From NCBI GenBank assembly GCA_900547855.1, contig URIK01000052.1:1-11562 (forward strand): 11,562 nt of DNA. The letters are read 5' to 3'. Below the pieces are notes generated by a model, which searched no databases, was not told the DNA's origin, and worked only from the letters and a program-made list of their open reading frames with translations. The position numbers and the translations under genes are program-made. Of the stretch, positions 5,092-11,562 are shown in pieces (positions within the stretch are counted from its first letter, which is position 1; each line of letters starts with the position of its first letter). The DNA is from an uncultured Collinsella sp. (GTDB lineage Bacteria > Actinomycetota > Coriobacteriia > Coriobacteriales > Coriobacteriaceae).

Positions 5092-6849
5092 CTACAGCTG
5101 CCAGGCAGCCGCCTCCTTTTGCAGCGCTACCATGCGGGCGAATTCACCACCTGCCGCCTTGAGCTGCGCCGGGATGCCCTGTTCGGCAACCACTCCATCC
5201 TTGAGCACAACGATTTTGTCGGCATTTTCCACCGTACGCATACGGTGGGCAATAACGATAACCGTCTTACCTGCAAGCAGACGGGAGAGTGCCTGTTGCA
5301 CCACGGTCTCGTTCTCCACATCCAAGCTCGCCGTCGCCTCGTCCAACAGCACGATAGGCGCGTCTTTGAGCAGCGCACGGGCGATAGAGATGCGCTGGCG
5401 CTCGCCGCCGGAGAGTTTGGAGCCGTTCTCACCGATCATGGTGTCGTAGCCCTGCGGCATGCGGCTCACAAACTCGTCGCAGTTGGCGGCACGCGCGGCC
5501 GCAAGCACTTCCTCATCGGTGGCATCACGACGCCCGAGGCGGATGTTTCCCATCACCGTGTCGTCAAAGAGCAGCACGTCTTGGAACACAATGGCGTAGT
5601 CGCGCAGCAGCACCTCGGGATCCACGCCCGCAACATCCACACCGCCCACGGCAACCTTGCCCGCAGTGGCATCCCAAAAGCGCGCGGCCAGGCGGCTCAC
5701 CGTAGACTTACCGGAACCCGAAGGACCGACCAGTGCCGTGACCTCGCCTTCCTTGGCGGTAAAGCTCACATCGGTAAGAACTTTCTCGCCGGCGCGTCCG
5801 TCCTCGCCCGCACCATAGCCAAATGCCACGTGATCGAACACCACATCGTGACCCGCGGGCTCAAATTTCTCGCTGCCCCGCGCCACAGGCTCTTCCATGA
5901 TGGAACGCATGCGCTTGGCAGACGACTCGGCGATAAACAGCTCAGACATTAACATTAACGCCTGGTCAAAGGGCGCATAGATACGGCTCACCATAAGCAG
6001 GAAGGCAAACATCACCAAAAAGTCGACCTGCCCGGAGGCGACCACCGCGGCACCCGTAACCAGCGTGGTGGCAATGCCCAGACGCAGGATGACAAAGGCG
6101 GAGTTGACCAAAAGCCCGTTAGCGAGCTCGCCCTTGGTGGTCTCGCGCTCCTCGGCATCGATCACGGCGTTGAGTCTCTCAAGATAATGGGCCTCCTGGT
6201 TGGTGGCGCGGATCTCGCGAACGCAGTCGAGCGTCTCTTGAATCGCCTCGGTAACCTTGACCTTCTCGCCGCGCACGCGATCGAACACCGGGGTCATGGG
6301 GCCGCGTGTTAGATACAGCACGGCAAAGGCCACGGGAACGCTCCAAAACGCCGCGATCGCCAGCTGCCAGCAAAAGAACAGCGACGCCACGAACACAATG
6401 GCGCTTGCGATGATGGCACCCCAAAGCTCTCCCAGCACGTGGCTGTAGGCGTGCTCCATGGCCTGGACGTCGCCCATGATAGTCTCGGTTAAATCGGCCA
6501 GATCACGACGACCAAAAAACGACAGCGGCAGTTTGCGCAAGCGCTCAGCAATCTCCATACGCTGCTTGCCGCACTCCTCGTAAAAGATGCAGTAGGTGTA
6601 GTAATACTGCTGCCAGTTAGAGGCAAAGAGCAACACGAAAAAGACCAGGAGGCCACCCACGATCGGCAGGGCATCCGGCAGGTCAGCCCCGCTGGCGAGA
6701 TGCTCGACAAAGCCGGCCATAACCAGGAATAAAAAGCCCATGCCGGCCATGGTAATGAGATTGGTGAGCGTGGTCCAGAAAATGCCGCGTTTTACGCCGG
6801 CGACGCCTTTATCGGATAGGAAGTACTTCTTTTGGAATGAGGCGAACAT
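5092..6849 (-). CDS. ABC half-transporter, YbtQ/IrtB-like, 585 aa
   Basis: One half of a heterodimeric ABC transporter with the exporter fold: a six-helix membrane domain (helices near 23-48, 62-78, 143-160, 162-182, 250-272, 274-292) and a nucleotide-binding domain (about 335-580). The ATPase motifs are complete: Walker A GPSGSGKST (375-383), Q-loop Q423, signature LSGGERQ (479-485), Walker B IVLLDEA with catalytic E504, and H-loop H535. The D-loop reads SLDVENE, as in the second subunit of YbtPQ/IrtAB siderophore importers. Its ATG follows the TAA of the preceding half-transporter directly (TAAATG), so the two are co-translated. A multidrug or peptide exporter is the main alternative; no substrate-binding protein gene is present, which fits either. 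Confidence 0.9.
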   Translation of the reverse strand: MFASFQKKYFLSDKGVAGVKRGIFWTTLTNLITMAGMGFLFLVMAGFVEHLASGADLPDALPIVGGLLVFFVLLFASNWQQYYYTYCIFYEECGKQRMEIAERLRKLPLSFFGRRDLADLTETIMGDVQAMEHAYSHVLGELWGAIIASAIVFVASLFFCWQLAIAAFWSVPVAFAVLYLTRGPMTPVFDRVRGEKVKVTEAIQETLDCVREIRATNQEAHYLERLNAVIDAEERETTKGELANGLLVNSAFVILRLGIATTLVTGAAVVASGQVDFLVMFAFLLMVSRIYAPFDQALMLMSELFIAESSAKRMRSIMEEPVARGSEKFEPAGHDVVFDHVAFGYGAGEDGRAGEKVLTDVSFTAKEGEVTALVGPSGSGKSTVSRLAARFWDATAGKVAVGGVDVAGVDPEVLLRDYAIVFQDVLLFDDTVMGNIRLGRRDATDEEVLAAARAANCDEFVSRMPQGYDTMIGENGSKLSGGERQRISIARALLKDAPIVLLDEATASLDVENETVVQQALSRLLAGKTVIVIAHRMRTVENADKIVVLKDGVVAEQGIPAQLKAAGGEFARMVALQKEAAAWQL

Positions 6850-8676
6850 TTAGGCCTCGCCTCCCTTCGTGACGGCGGCATCCGCGGTCGCTGCAGTGAT
6901 TTTCCAGCTCGCGGCCTGTTCGTATTCGGCCCACATCTTGGCATACAGACCCTCTTGGGACAGCAACTCGGCATGGGTACCCGACTCCTGCACGCTGCCC
7001 TGGTTGAGCACCACGATTTGGTCTGCGCCCACCACAGTCGAGAGTCGGTGCGCAATCATAATGACTGTGCGACCAGCCGCCAGCTTGCTAAAGGCGCGCT
7101 GGATGAGCGCCTCGTTCTCGGGATCGGCAAACGCCGTGGCCTCATCGAGCACCACGATAGGCGCGTCTTTAAGGATCGCGCGGGCGAGTGCCACGCGCTG
7201 GACCTCGCCGCCCGAAAGATATGCTCCGCCGGCACCGAGCATGGTATTGATGCCCTGTGGGAGCTTGGCCACAATGTCGTCGCACTGAGCTGCAGTGAGG
7301 GCCGCACGCACTTCGTCGTCAGTGGCCGTAGGCTTGGAGGCGCGCACGTTATCGGCAAGTGTTTGCCGGAACAGCTGGTTGGTCTGGAACACGAAGGCGA
7401 CCTGGCCCATAAGCTCGTGCGGATCCATATCGCGAACGTCCACACCGCCTACGAGCACTCGACCCGAGGAAACGTCCCAAAAACGCGGGATCAGGCTTGC
7501 GCAGGTTGACTTGCCGCCACCCGAGGGACCCACCAGGGCGAGAGTGCTACCCGCGGAAACGCTAAAGCTCACATGGCTAACGGCAGGTGTTTCGGCACCC
7601 TCGTAGGTAAAACTCACGTCCTCAAATCGCACGTCGCCACCGGCAGGGTGCTTGGGTTGGGCGGGCACGGAGAGCTGCTTGGAATCCATGACGCTTCGAA
7701 TACGAGCCAGCGAATCGGCACTCATCTGAGAGGCCTCGCCCACAAACATGAGCTTGGTCATGGCCGTCGGCACCACGGCCGAAAATATCGCGTAAAACGT
7801 GAAGTTGGCCATAAAATGCGCGAAGTCCGTCTCGCCCGGCGCCAACAGCAACGCCACGGGCAGCAGGAATGTCACAAGGCCATTGAGCGCGGTAAGGTTG
7901 AGCACCTGCGGACCTCGGCAGAACGTGCCCGCATAGTTTTGCGCCATGTCGGCATATTCGGCGATCGCATCGTGGAAGGCCTTAAAGGAGTAGACCGTCT
8001 GCTGAAACACCTTGACCACGGGGATGCCTCGTACGTATTCGGTGCCGGTCTTGTTCATCTTGACCAGCGCGCCCATGTAGGCCTTCATGAACTCGGCGCC
8101 CTTGCCGCTCATCATGGTGGCCATGGCGCCAAGCGAAACGACGACCGAGATAAGGCATGCCGCGCCCAAGCGCCAATCGAGGGCGAAAAGCAGCACGAGC
8201 AAGCCCACGACCATGGCGACGGCGCCGGCGATATCGGGCAGCATGTGTGCGAGCAAAGTCTCGGTGGAGGCGGCACACCCGTCTACAATGCGGCGCAGCT
8301 CGCCGGTGGCATGCGTGTCGAAGTAGCCGAGCGGCAACTTAAGCAGGTGCTCGCTCGTAGCCTTACGGATATTGGACGCGCAGCGAAACGCGGACAGATG
8401 CGTGCACATGAGCCCCACGAAATAAGCTACGATGCTTGCCAGGGCAAAACCCACGGCCCACCAACCGTACATCGCGATGTTAGTGGCTTCGCTCCAGTTG
8501 GGCGCCACGGCGATCAGATCGCGCGCAACAAGCCAAATGCACACGTACGGGCCAAAGCTCAGCAGCTGCGAGAGCGCTGAGAGCGCCATGCCCAAATACG
8601 TTAGGAATTTGCGGTCACCGGCATATGCAAGCAGCTCGCCGATACCGCCGCCTTCCCTTTTTGATCCCTTTGCCAT
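6850..8676 (-). CDS. ABC half-transporter, YbtP/IrtA-like, 608 aa
   Basis: First gene of the ABC operon and partner of the gene that follows it. The membrane domain has helices near 25-52, 70-92, 146-165, 167-188, 263-280 and 288-310. The nucleotide-binding domain spans about 348-585, with Walker A GPSGGGKST (383-391), Q431, signature LSGGEVQ (487-493), Walker B IVVLDEA with E512, and H543. The D-loop is FADPENE in place of the usual SALD or SLD type. I associate DEATAFADPENE with the YbtP/IrtA group, which uses the exporter fold to take up ferric siderophores. No N-terminal siderophore-interacting (flavin reductase) domain like that of mycobacterial IrtA is present. The ATG has GAAAGGA five bases upstream. 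Iron- or metallophore uptake is inferred; the bound chelate is unknown. Confidence 0.9.
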   Translation of the reverse strand: MAKGSKREGGGIGELLAYAGDRKFLTYLGMALSALSQLLSFGPYVCIWLVARDLIAVAPNWSEATNIAMYGWWAVGFALASIVAYFVGLMCTHLSAFRCASNIRKATSEHLLKLPLGYFDTHATGELRRIVDGCAASTETLLAHMLPDIAGAVAMVVGLLVLLFALDWRLGAACLISVVVSLGAMATMMSGKGAEFMKAYMGALVKMNKTGTEYVRGIPVVKVFQQTVYSFKAFHDAIAEYADMAQNYAGTFCRGPQVLNLTALNGLVTFLLPVALLLAPGETDFAHFMANFTFYAIFSAVVPTAMTKLMFVGEASQMSADSLARIRSVMDSKQLSVPAQPKHPAGGDVRFEDVSFTYEGAETPAVSHVSFSVSAGSTLALVGPSGGGKSTCASLIPRFWDVSSGRVLVGGVDVRDMDPHELMGQVAFVFQTNQLFRQTLADNVRASKPTATDDEVRAALTAAQCDDIVAKLPQGINTMLGAGGAYLSGGEVQRVALARAILKDAPIVVLDEATAFADPENEALIQRAFSKLAAGRTVIMIAHRLSTVVGADQIVVLNQGSVQESGTHAELLSQEGLYAKMWAEYEQAASWKITAATADAAVTKGGEA

Positions 8677-8761
8677 GAGATTCCTTTCTAACGGCTTGAG
8701 AGTTAACCGTATTCAACTTATCATTGATGTGTTAGCCATGGCTCAAAATCAAGCCAGGCGT
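8677..8761. promoter_or_regulatory. Divergent control region, ABC operon and AraC gene
   Basis: This is most of the gap between the ABC operon start and the AraC gene. It holds a 10-bp perfect palindrome AGCCATGGCT (8734-8743), a GTTAAC-like stretch near 8700-8708 and AT-rich sequence at 8709-8733. No pair of good -35 and -10 boxes is seen in either direction, as is common for promoters that need an activator. The paired direct repeats lie just to the right. Confidence 0.5.
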
Positions 8762-8797
8762 GGACGTTTCTGCAAAGGAAAGGGACGCTTTTGCAAA
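8762..8797 (+). promoter_or_regulatory. Paired direct repeats, candidate AraC-family binding sites
   Basis: GGACGTTTCTGCAAA (8762-8776) is repeated as GGACGCTTTTGCAAA (8783-8797), 13 of 15 identical and offset by 21 bp, two helical turns. Two same-face direct repeats are the usual arrangement for AraC-family dimers. The right copy covers the TTG start of the regulator gene and the left one its upstream region, about 86 bp before the ABC operon start codon. It could serve both autoregulation and activation of the transporter. Confidence 0.6.
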
Positions 8798-9795
8798 TAC
8801 GGCGGGCAGCGACCGACATAACCGAGCTCTACGCACGGCAATTTGAGCAGTTTGGCCTGGAGCTTACCGGCAAGGGCGCCGTCTTTACCGGCGAGGTGGC
8901 AAACGACCGGGCGCACGGCCGCGCATGGATCATGCCTCTCTCCCCTGCCTGCATCGTCATGGAGCATTTCATCACCCCGACGCACGATATGTACCTGGCC
9001 GAATACACACCCGAGCCATACGCCTGCGTGAGCGAAGTCAGCGCGCCCACACTTACATGCATGCCCGAGGCTGGCATAACGCCCGCAAACCTCAAACCAT
9101 TGCATGGACCGTGGCCAAACAATGCCGTTTGCAGCTTTATCCAAGATAGCTGTGGCGAGGAATTAAGCCCGCTGTTTGCGGGGGAGCTCTATCACTCGCG
9201 CTCGGTGCTCTTTTTGCCTGGATATTTTGACGAACTGGAGCACCGCTATCCCACCGAGTTCGCGGGAATCTTTGAGGCGTTTGCCGAGCCATGGCACGAG
9301 GAAGCGACGTCTGCCATCTGCCACACGCTGCGCCGGATTAACGAGGACCGCGCCCGCACCGTAGGCGGACACGTCTATATGCAGGGCATCGTGGAGACCA
9401 TGGTCGCGGAGCTCGCCTGTTCGCGCGCGGCCCACAAGCAGGCGCGGCAGGCGGCAGACACACGCGTCAGCATAACCATTGCCGAAGAAGCAACGGCAAT
9501 GATTGAGCGCGCGCTCGACAAAGGCAGACGTGTGGGTATCAACGACGTGGCCGAGAGGCTCTACACAAGCCGCTCCAAACTATGCGCCACCTTTAAGGCC
9601 CAAACAGGCGAGTCGATGGGCGCCTACATTCGCAGACGCCGTATGGAGCGAGCACAGGACCTTTTGGCCGATAGCGGGCTCACGATAGCGCAGGTGGCAG
9701 AGCGTCTAGGCTACCCTCAGCAGGCCGCCTTTGCCCAAGCCTTCAAGCAACACACCGGCATGACACCCACGGCTTGGCGAAGCAAGCATCGCTAG
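8791..9795 (+). CDS. AraC-family transcription regulator, 334 aa
   Basis: The C-terminal DNA-binding domain has the two helix-turn-helix units of AraC proteins: about 248-270 (VGINDVAERLYTSRSKLCAT) and 297-320 (LTIAQVAERLGYPQQAAFAQ), ending in GMTPTAWR. Residues 10-215 form the sensor part. It has several cysteines (54, 79, 90, 114, 121, 177, 210) and no known ligand fold that I can name. The start is TTG with AAGGGA five bases upstream; there is no ATG or GTG further up before an in-frame stop at 8725, and later ATGs would cut the conserved-looking N-terminus. It is divergent from the ABC pair, as ybtA is from ybtPQ in Yersinia, where an AraC regulator activates siderophore uptake in the presence of the siderophore. 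The ligand is not known. Confidence 0.9.
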   Translation: MQIRRAATDITELYARQFEQFGLELTGKGAVFTGEVANDRAHGRAWIMPLSPACIVMEHFITPTHDMYLAEYTPEPYACVSEVSAPTLTCMPEAGITPANLKPLHGPWPNNAVCSFIQDSCGEELSPLFAGELYHSRSVLFLPGYFDELEHRYPTEFAGIFEAFAEPWHEEATSAICHTLRRINEDRARTVGGHVYMQGIVETMVAELACSRAAHKQARQAADTRVSITIAEEATAMIERALDKGRRVGINDVAERLYTSRSKLCATFKAQTGESMGAYIRRRRMERAQDLLADSGLTIAQVAERLGYPQQAAFAQAFKQHTGMTPTAWRSKHR

Positions 9796-9859
9796 GGCCC
9801 AAGCTCCCTGGCCGTAACGGAGCGATTAATTAGCCGCCGCCCGTCAGCTCACCCAGGAT

Positions 9860-11224
9860 CTAAACGTCAAGATGCGCACAATCAAGCGCCTTTTTGATAA
9901 GAGGGACAGATCGATCAGCCAAATACAACGGAATGTTGAGCACCCCGTCGTCGAGCTTTAGGTTCTTAAGTGAGTAGCGGACCCTCAATGGAGTCGTCTC
10001 CGCATGCTTGTCGGCATAGTACTTAAGGCTCTTGGAATGAACGACCTCTCCCGATTTGACCTCGACGGGAACGATTTCGTTTCCGACTTGAATCAAAAAA
10101 TCGACTTCGTGCTTCGGTTTCTCGTTTGTCCAATAACGCGGAGTAGCATCTAACTGTGAAAGTAATGCCTGAAGCACATAGTTCTCGGCGAACGAACCTT
10201 TGAACTCCGAAAATAGCGCATCCGAGATGGCAAAAGCGGACGCATCCAGCCTTGCCATGCGGCGCAGCAAGCCGACATCAAGACAGTAGACTTTAAATGC
10301 CTTGAGGTCATCGTACGCAGAGAGCGGCACACCACCGGCAGCATTAAGGCGAACCGCCGTGATGAGCCCAGCATCGGCAAGCCATTCCAGAGCATCCTCG
10401 TATTCTCGAGCACGAGCCCCCTCGCGTACCGCACCCCAAACGAACTTTTTGTTCTCGCGCGCCAACTGAGCTGGAATCGAGTTCCATATTTGTGAAAGCT
10501 TGGCGAACTGCGCACGGCCACCATGCTTGGCAAAATCGCGCTCGTAGGAATCCAAGAGATCAGACAACACCTTATCGACCTGAACGATATCGCCCGTCTC
10601 CACCCACCGGCCAAGAGCCTCTGGCATGCCGCCGCATGCAAAATAACGACGAAGATGCTCGACGAGACGGACATGGAAGAAATCGGGCACTGTCTCGATC
10701 TGATCCAGGCCGCCAAGGTATTCGTCGTAGTTTGCAGCGCCCTCGGCTTTCAGAAACTCGGAAAAGCTCATGGGGCGCATCTCCATGAACTCGACCTTTC
10801 CCACCGGAAAAGCGCTGGTCTCACGGGACAAGCGAACGCCCAACAAAGACCCTGCGCATGCGACGTGATACTCGGGGGCCTCGTCACAGAAGTATTTAAG
10901 GGCGCCGACTGCAGAAGGACAGTCCTGGATCTCATCAATAATAAGCAGCGTTTCGCCGGGATCGATAGGCTGTCCAAGTGCCAGGGAAAGATTTGAGATG
11001 ATCCGTCGAGGATCGCGCGTACCTTCGAAAAACTGAGCGTACTCGCTCTGTACCCCAGGTGACGGCTCCTCGAGCGTCAGATACACAAAATTGATGTACG
11101 AGGTTCGGCCGAACTCCTTAAGCGCCCACGTCTTTCCAACCTGGCGCGCCCCCTTAAGGATAAGCGGCTTACGATATTCTGACGCTTTCCAAGCGTTAAG
11201 CTTGGCAATGATATCTCGCTGCAT
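9860..11224 (-). CDS. AAA ATPase with DUF4143 C-terminal domain, 454 aa
   Basis: Residues 1-200 form an AAA domain: Walker A GARQVGKT (25-32), Walker B LLIIDE (93-98) and a sensor-like AGS (124-126). The C-terminal part (about 200-430) matches the DUF4143 layout, with an ENYVLQALL helix (347-355), EVDFLI (373-378) and VEVKSGE (387-393). E347, D375, E388 and K390 sit where a PD-(D/E)XK nuclease core has its catalytic residues. Length is normal for this very common family. Its function is unsettled; members are scattered and lineage-variable, and may act in mobile-element or defence settings. The ATG has GGGAGG eight bases upstream. The gene stands alone, convergent with araC, with only 64 bp between and a 75-bp palindrome 19 bp upstream of the start codon. 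Confidence 0.9.
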   Translation of the reverse strand: MQRDIIAKLNAWKASEYRKPLILKGARQVGKTWALKEFGRTSYINFVYLTLEEPSPGVQSEYAQFFEGTRDPRRIISNLSLALGQPIDPGETLLIIDEIQDCPSAVGALKYFCDEAPEYHVACAGSLLGVRLSRETSAFPVGKVEFMEMRPMSFSEFLKAEGAANYDEYLGGLDQIETVPDFFHVRLVEHLRRYFACGGMPEALGRWVETGDIVQVDKVLSDLLDSYERDFAKHGGRAQFAKLSQIWNSIPAQLARENKKFVWGAVREGARAREYEDALEWLADAGLITAVRLNAAGGVPLSAYDDLKAFKVYCLDVGLLRRMARLDASAFAISDALFSEFKGSFAENYVLQALLSQLDATPRYWTNEKPKHEVDFLIQVGNEIVPVEVKSGEVVHSKSLKYYADKHAETTPLRVRYSLKNLKLDDGVLNIPLYLADRSVPLIKKALDCAHLDV

Positions 11225-11243
11225 GGACGAACCTCCCGCAAAG

Positions 11244-11318
11244 AAACTTCCGTAAACGTGATATTTCCCACATTTTACCCTAGGTAAAACGTGGGAAATA
11301 TCACGTTTACGGAAGTTT
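11244..11318. repeat. 75-bp near-perfect palindrome upstream of the ATPase gene
   Basis: Arms of 36 bases (11244-11279 and 11283-11318) match at 35 positions; the only mismatch is A11272 against C11290. The loop is CTA. The sequence is AT-rich in parts (GTAAACGTGATATTTCCCAC) and unlike the surrounding GC-rich DNA. It lies 19 bp before the start codon of the ATPase gene, so it would form a large hairpin in that gene's leader or act as an operator or recognition site. No transposase, terminal repeat or clear target duplication is seen. Confidence 0.9.
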
Positions 11319-11355
11319 TAAGCTCATTTCGCCACACTTTCATCACATTTATTGC

Positions 11356-11385
11356 AATGTGACAAAGGGACAGTCCCTTTGTCAC
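11356..11385. repeat. GTGACAAAGGGAC palindrome, copy 2
   Basis: The left arm (11356-11371) is identical over 16 bases to the left arm at 5058-5073. The right arm matches for 13 bases and then diverges (CC in place of ATT), and the central base is A instead of T. The perfect palindrome is therefore 27 bp (11359-11385). It lies between the ATPase palindrome and a minus-strand terminator, not next to an operon end as copy 1 does. Confidence 0.85.
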
Positions 11386-11390
11386 CCGCA

Positions 11391-11419
11391 CAAAAATGGA
11401 CGCGCCAACGGCGCGCCCA
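11391..11419 (-). terminator. Rho-independent terminator at the right end
   Basis: A 10-bp stem (11397-11406 with 11410-11419, loop of three) is followed on the minus strand by TTTTTG. One position is A against C on the plus strand but a G-U pair on the minus strand, and the T-run is on the minus side, so it should end a transcript coming from the right edge. Confidence 0.8.
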
Positions 11420-11562
11420 TTCACTCTATTTATATCAGCCCGCCTGACCCGAACGGCCGAGTCGTCACGGAACCCGGGAGCCCCGGCAGGGCGGGTGCTT
11501 GCTCAAAATGAGTTCCGCACGCAAAGAAGGCCACTTAATGTGGCCTTCGTCTTGCGCAGGAC
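11420..11562 (-). other. Unidentified structured stretch before the terminator
   Basis: No supported gene. On the minus strand several pairings can be drawn: GAAGGCCAC/GTGGCCTTC (11526-11534 with 11540-11548, loop of five), CCCGCCCTG with CAGGCGGG about 40 nt further on (one bulge) enclosing GACTCG/CGGGTC with a six-base loop. The terminator at 11391-11419 follows. It could be a small RNA, a riboswitch-like leader cut off from its expression platform, or the untranslated tail of a gene beyond the window. I compared it by eye with tmRNA, RNase P, T-box, FMN, TPP and ZTP patterns and found no match. Two minus frames stay open for about 30 codons but have no RBS. Confidence 0.4.

Noticed and set aside
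7573..8580. Plus-strand open frame of 335 codons opposite the first ABC gene
   Set aside because: Antisense shadow of the YbtP-like gene; the product is His/Arg/Gly-rich with no recognisable domain.
8738..8821. Possible 27-aa peptide with a GRFCK repeat just before araC
   Set aside because: It has no RBS and overlaps the regulator start in another frame. The repeat in the peptide is fully explained by the 15-bp DNA direct repeats at 8762-8797.

Overview
The window looks like chromosome of a GC-rich gut coriobacterium, most likely Collinsella or a close relative. This is inferred from the protein style, the compact mostly minus-strand operons, a tmRNA whose tag ends in ALAA, and intergenic hairpin repeats of a kind I associate with that group. 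No 16S or other marker gene is present to prove it.

Layout. Positions 1-413 hold no convincing gene, only hairpin repeats and a diverged 40-bp direct repeat. A one-piece tmRNA gene (ssrA, minus, 460-823) follows with a clear terminator. A plus-strand gene of unknown function (1063-1497) converges on a minus-strand RelB/DinJ-like antitoxin and PIN-domain toxin pair (2403-1556), whose promoter carries GCTAGC operator repeats. Immediately upstream, also on the minus strand, is a metal operon (4904-2565): a small one-pass membrane protein with three cysteines and a P1B-like ATPase. Its promoter has an AT-rich inverted repeat lying between and over the -35 and -10 boxes. Next is a minus-strand operon of two half-size ABC transporters (8676-5092), with a divergent AraC-family regulator (8791-9795). 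A minus-strand AAA ATPase/DUF4143 gene (11224-9860) has a 75-bp near-perfect palindrome just upstream. The right end carries a second copy of a GTGACAAAGGGAC palindrome, a minus-strand terminator and a structured stretch I could not identify.

How it may fit together. The ABC pair has the Walker B variants of the YbtP/YbtQ (IrtA/IrtB) siderophore importers, one with FADPENE and one with SLDVENE. The divergent AraC gene repeats the ybtA-ybtPQ gene order of Yersinia. Two 15-bp direct repeats 21 bp apart at the start of the regulator gene are good candidates for its binding sites. With the metal ATPase operon next door, the central 6.5 kb reads as a metal or metallophore homeostasis locus. The substrate and direction of transport of both transporters are inferred, not shown. 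I see no phage, integrase, IS transposase or CRISPR array.
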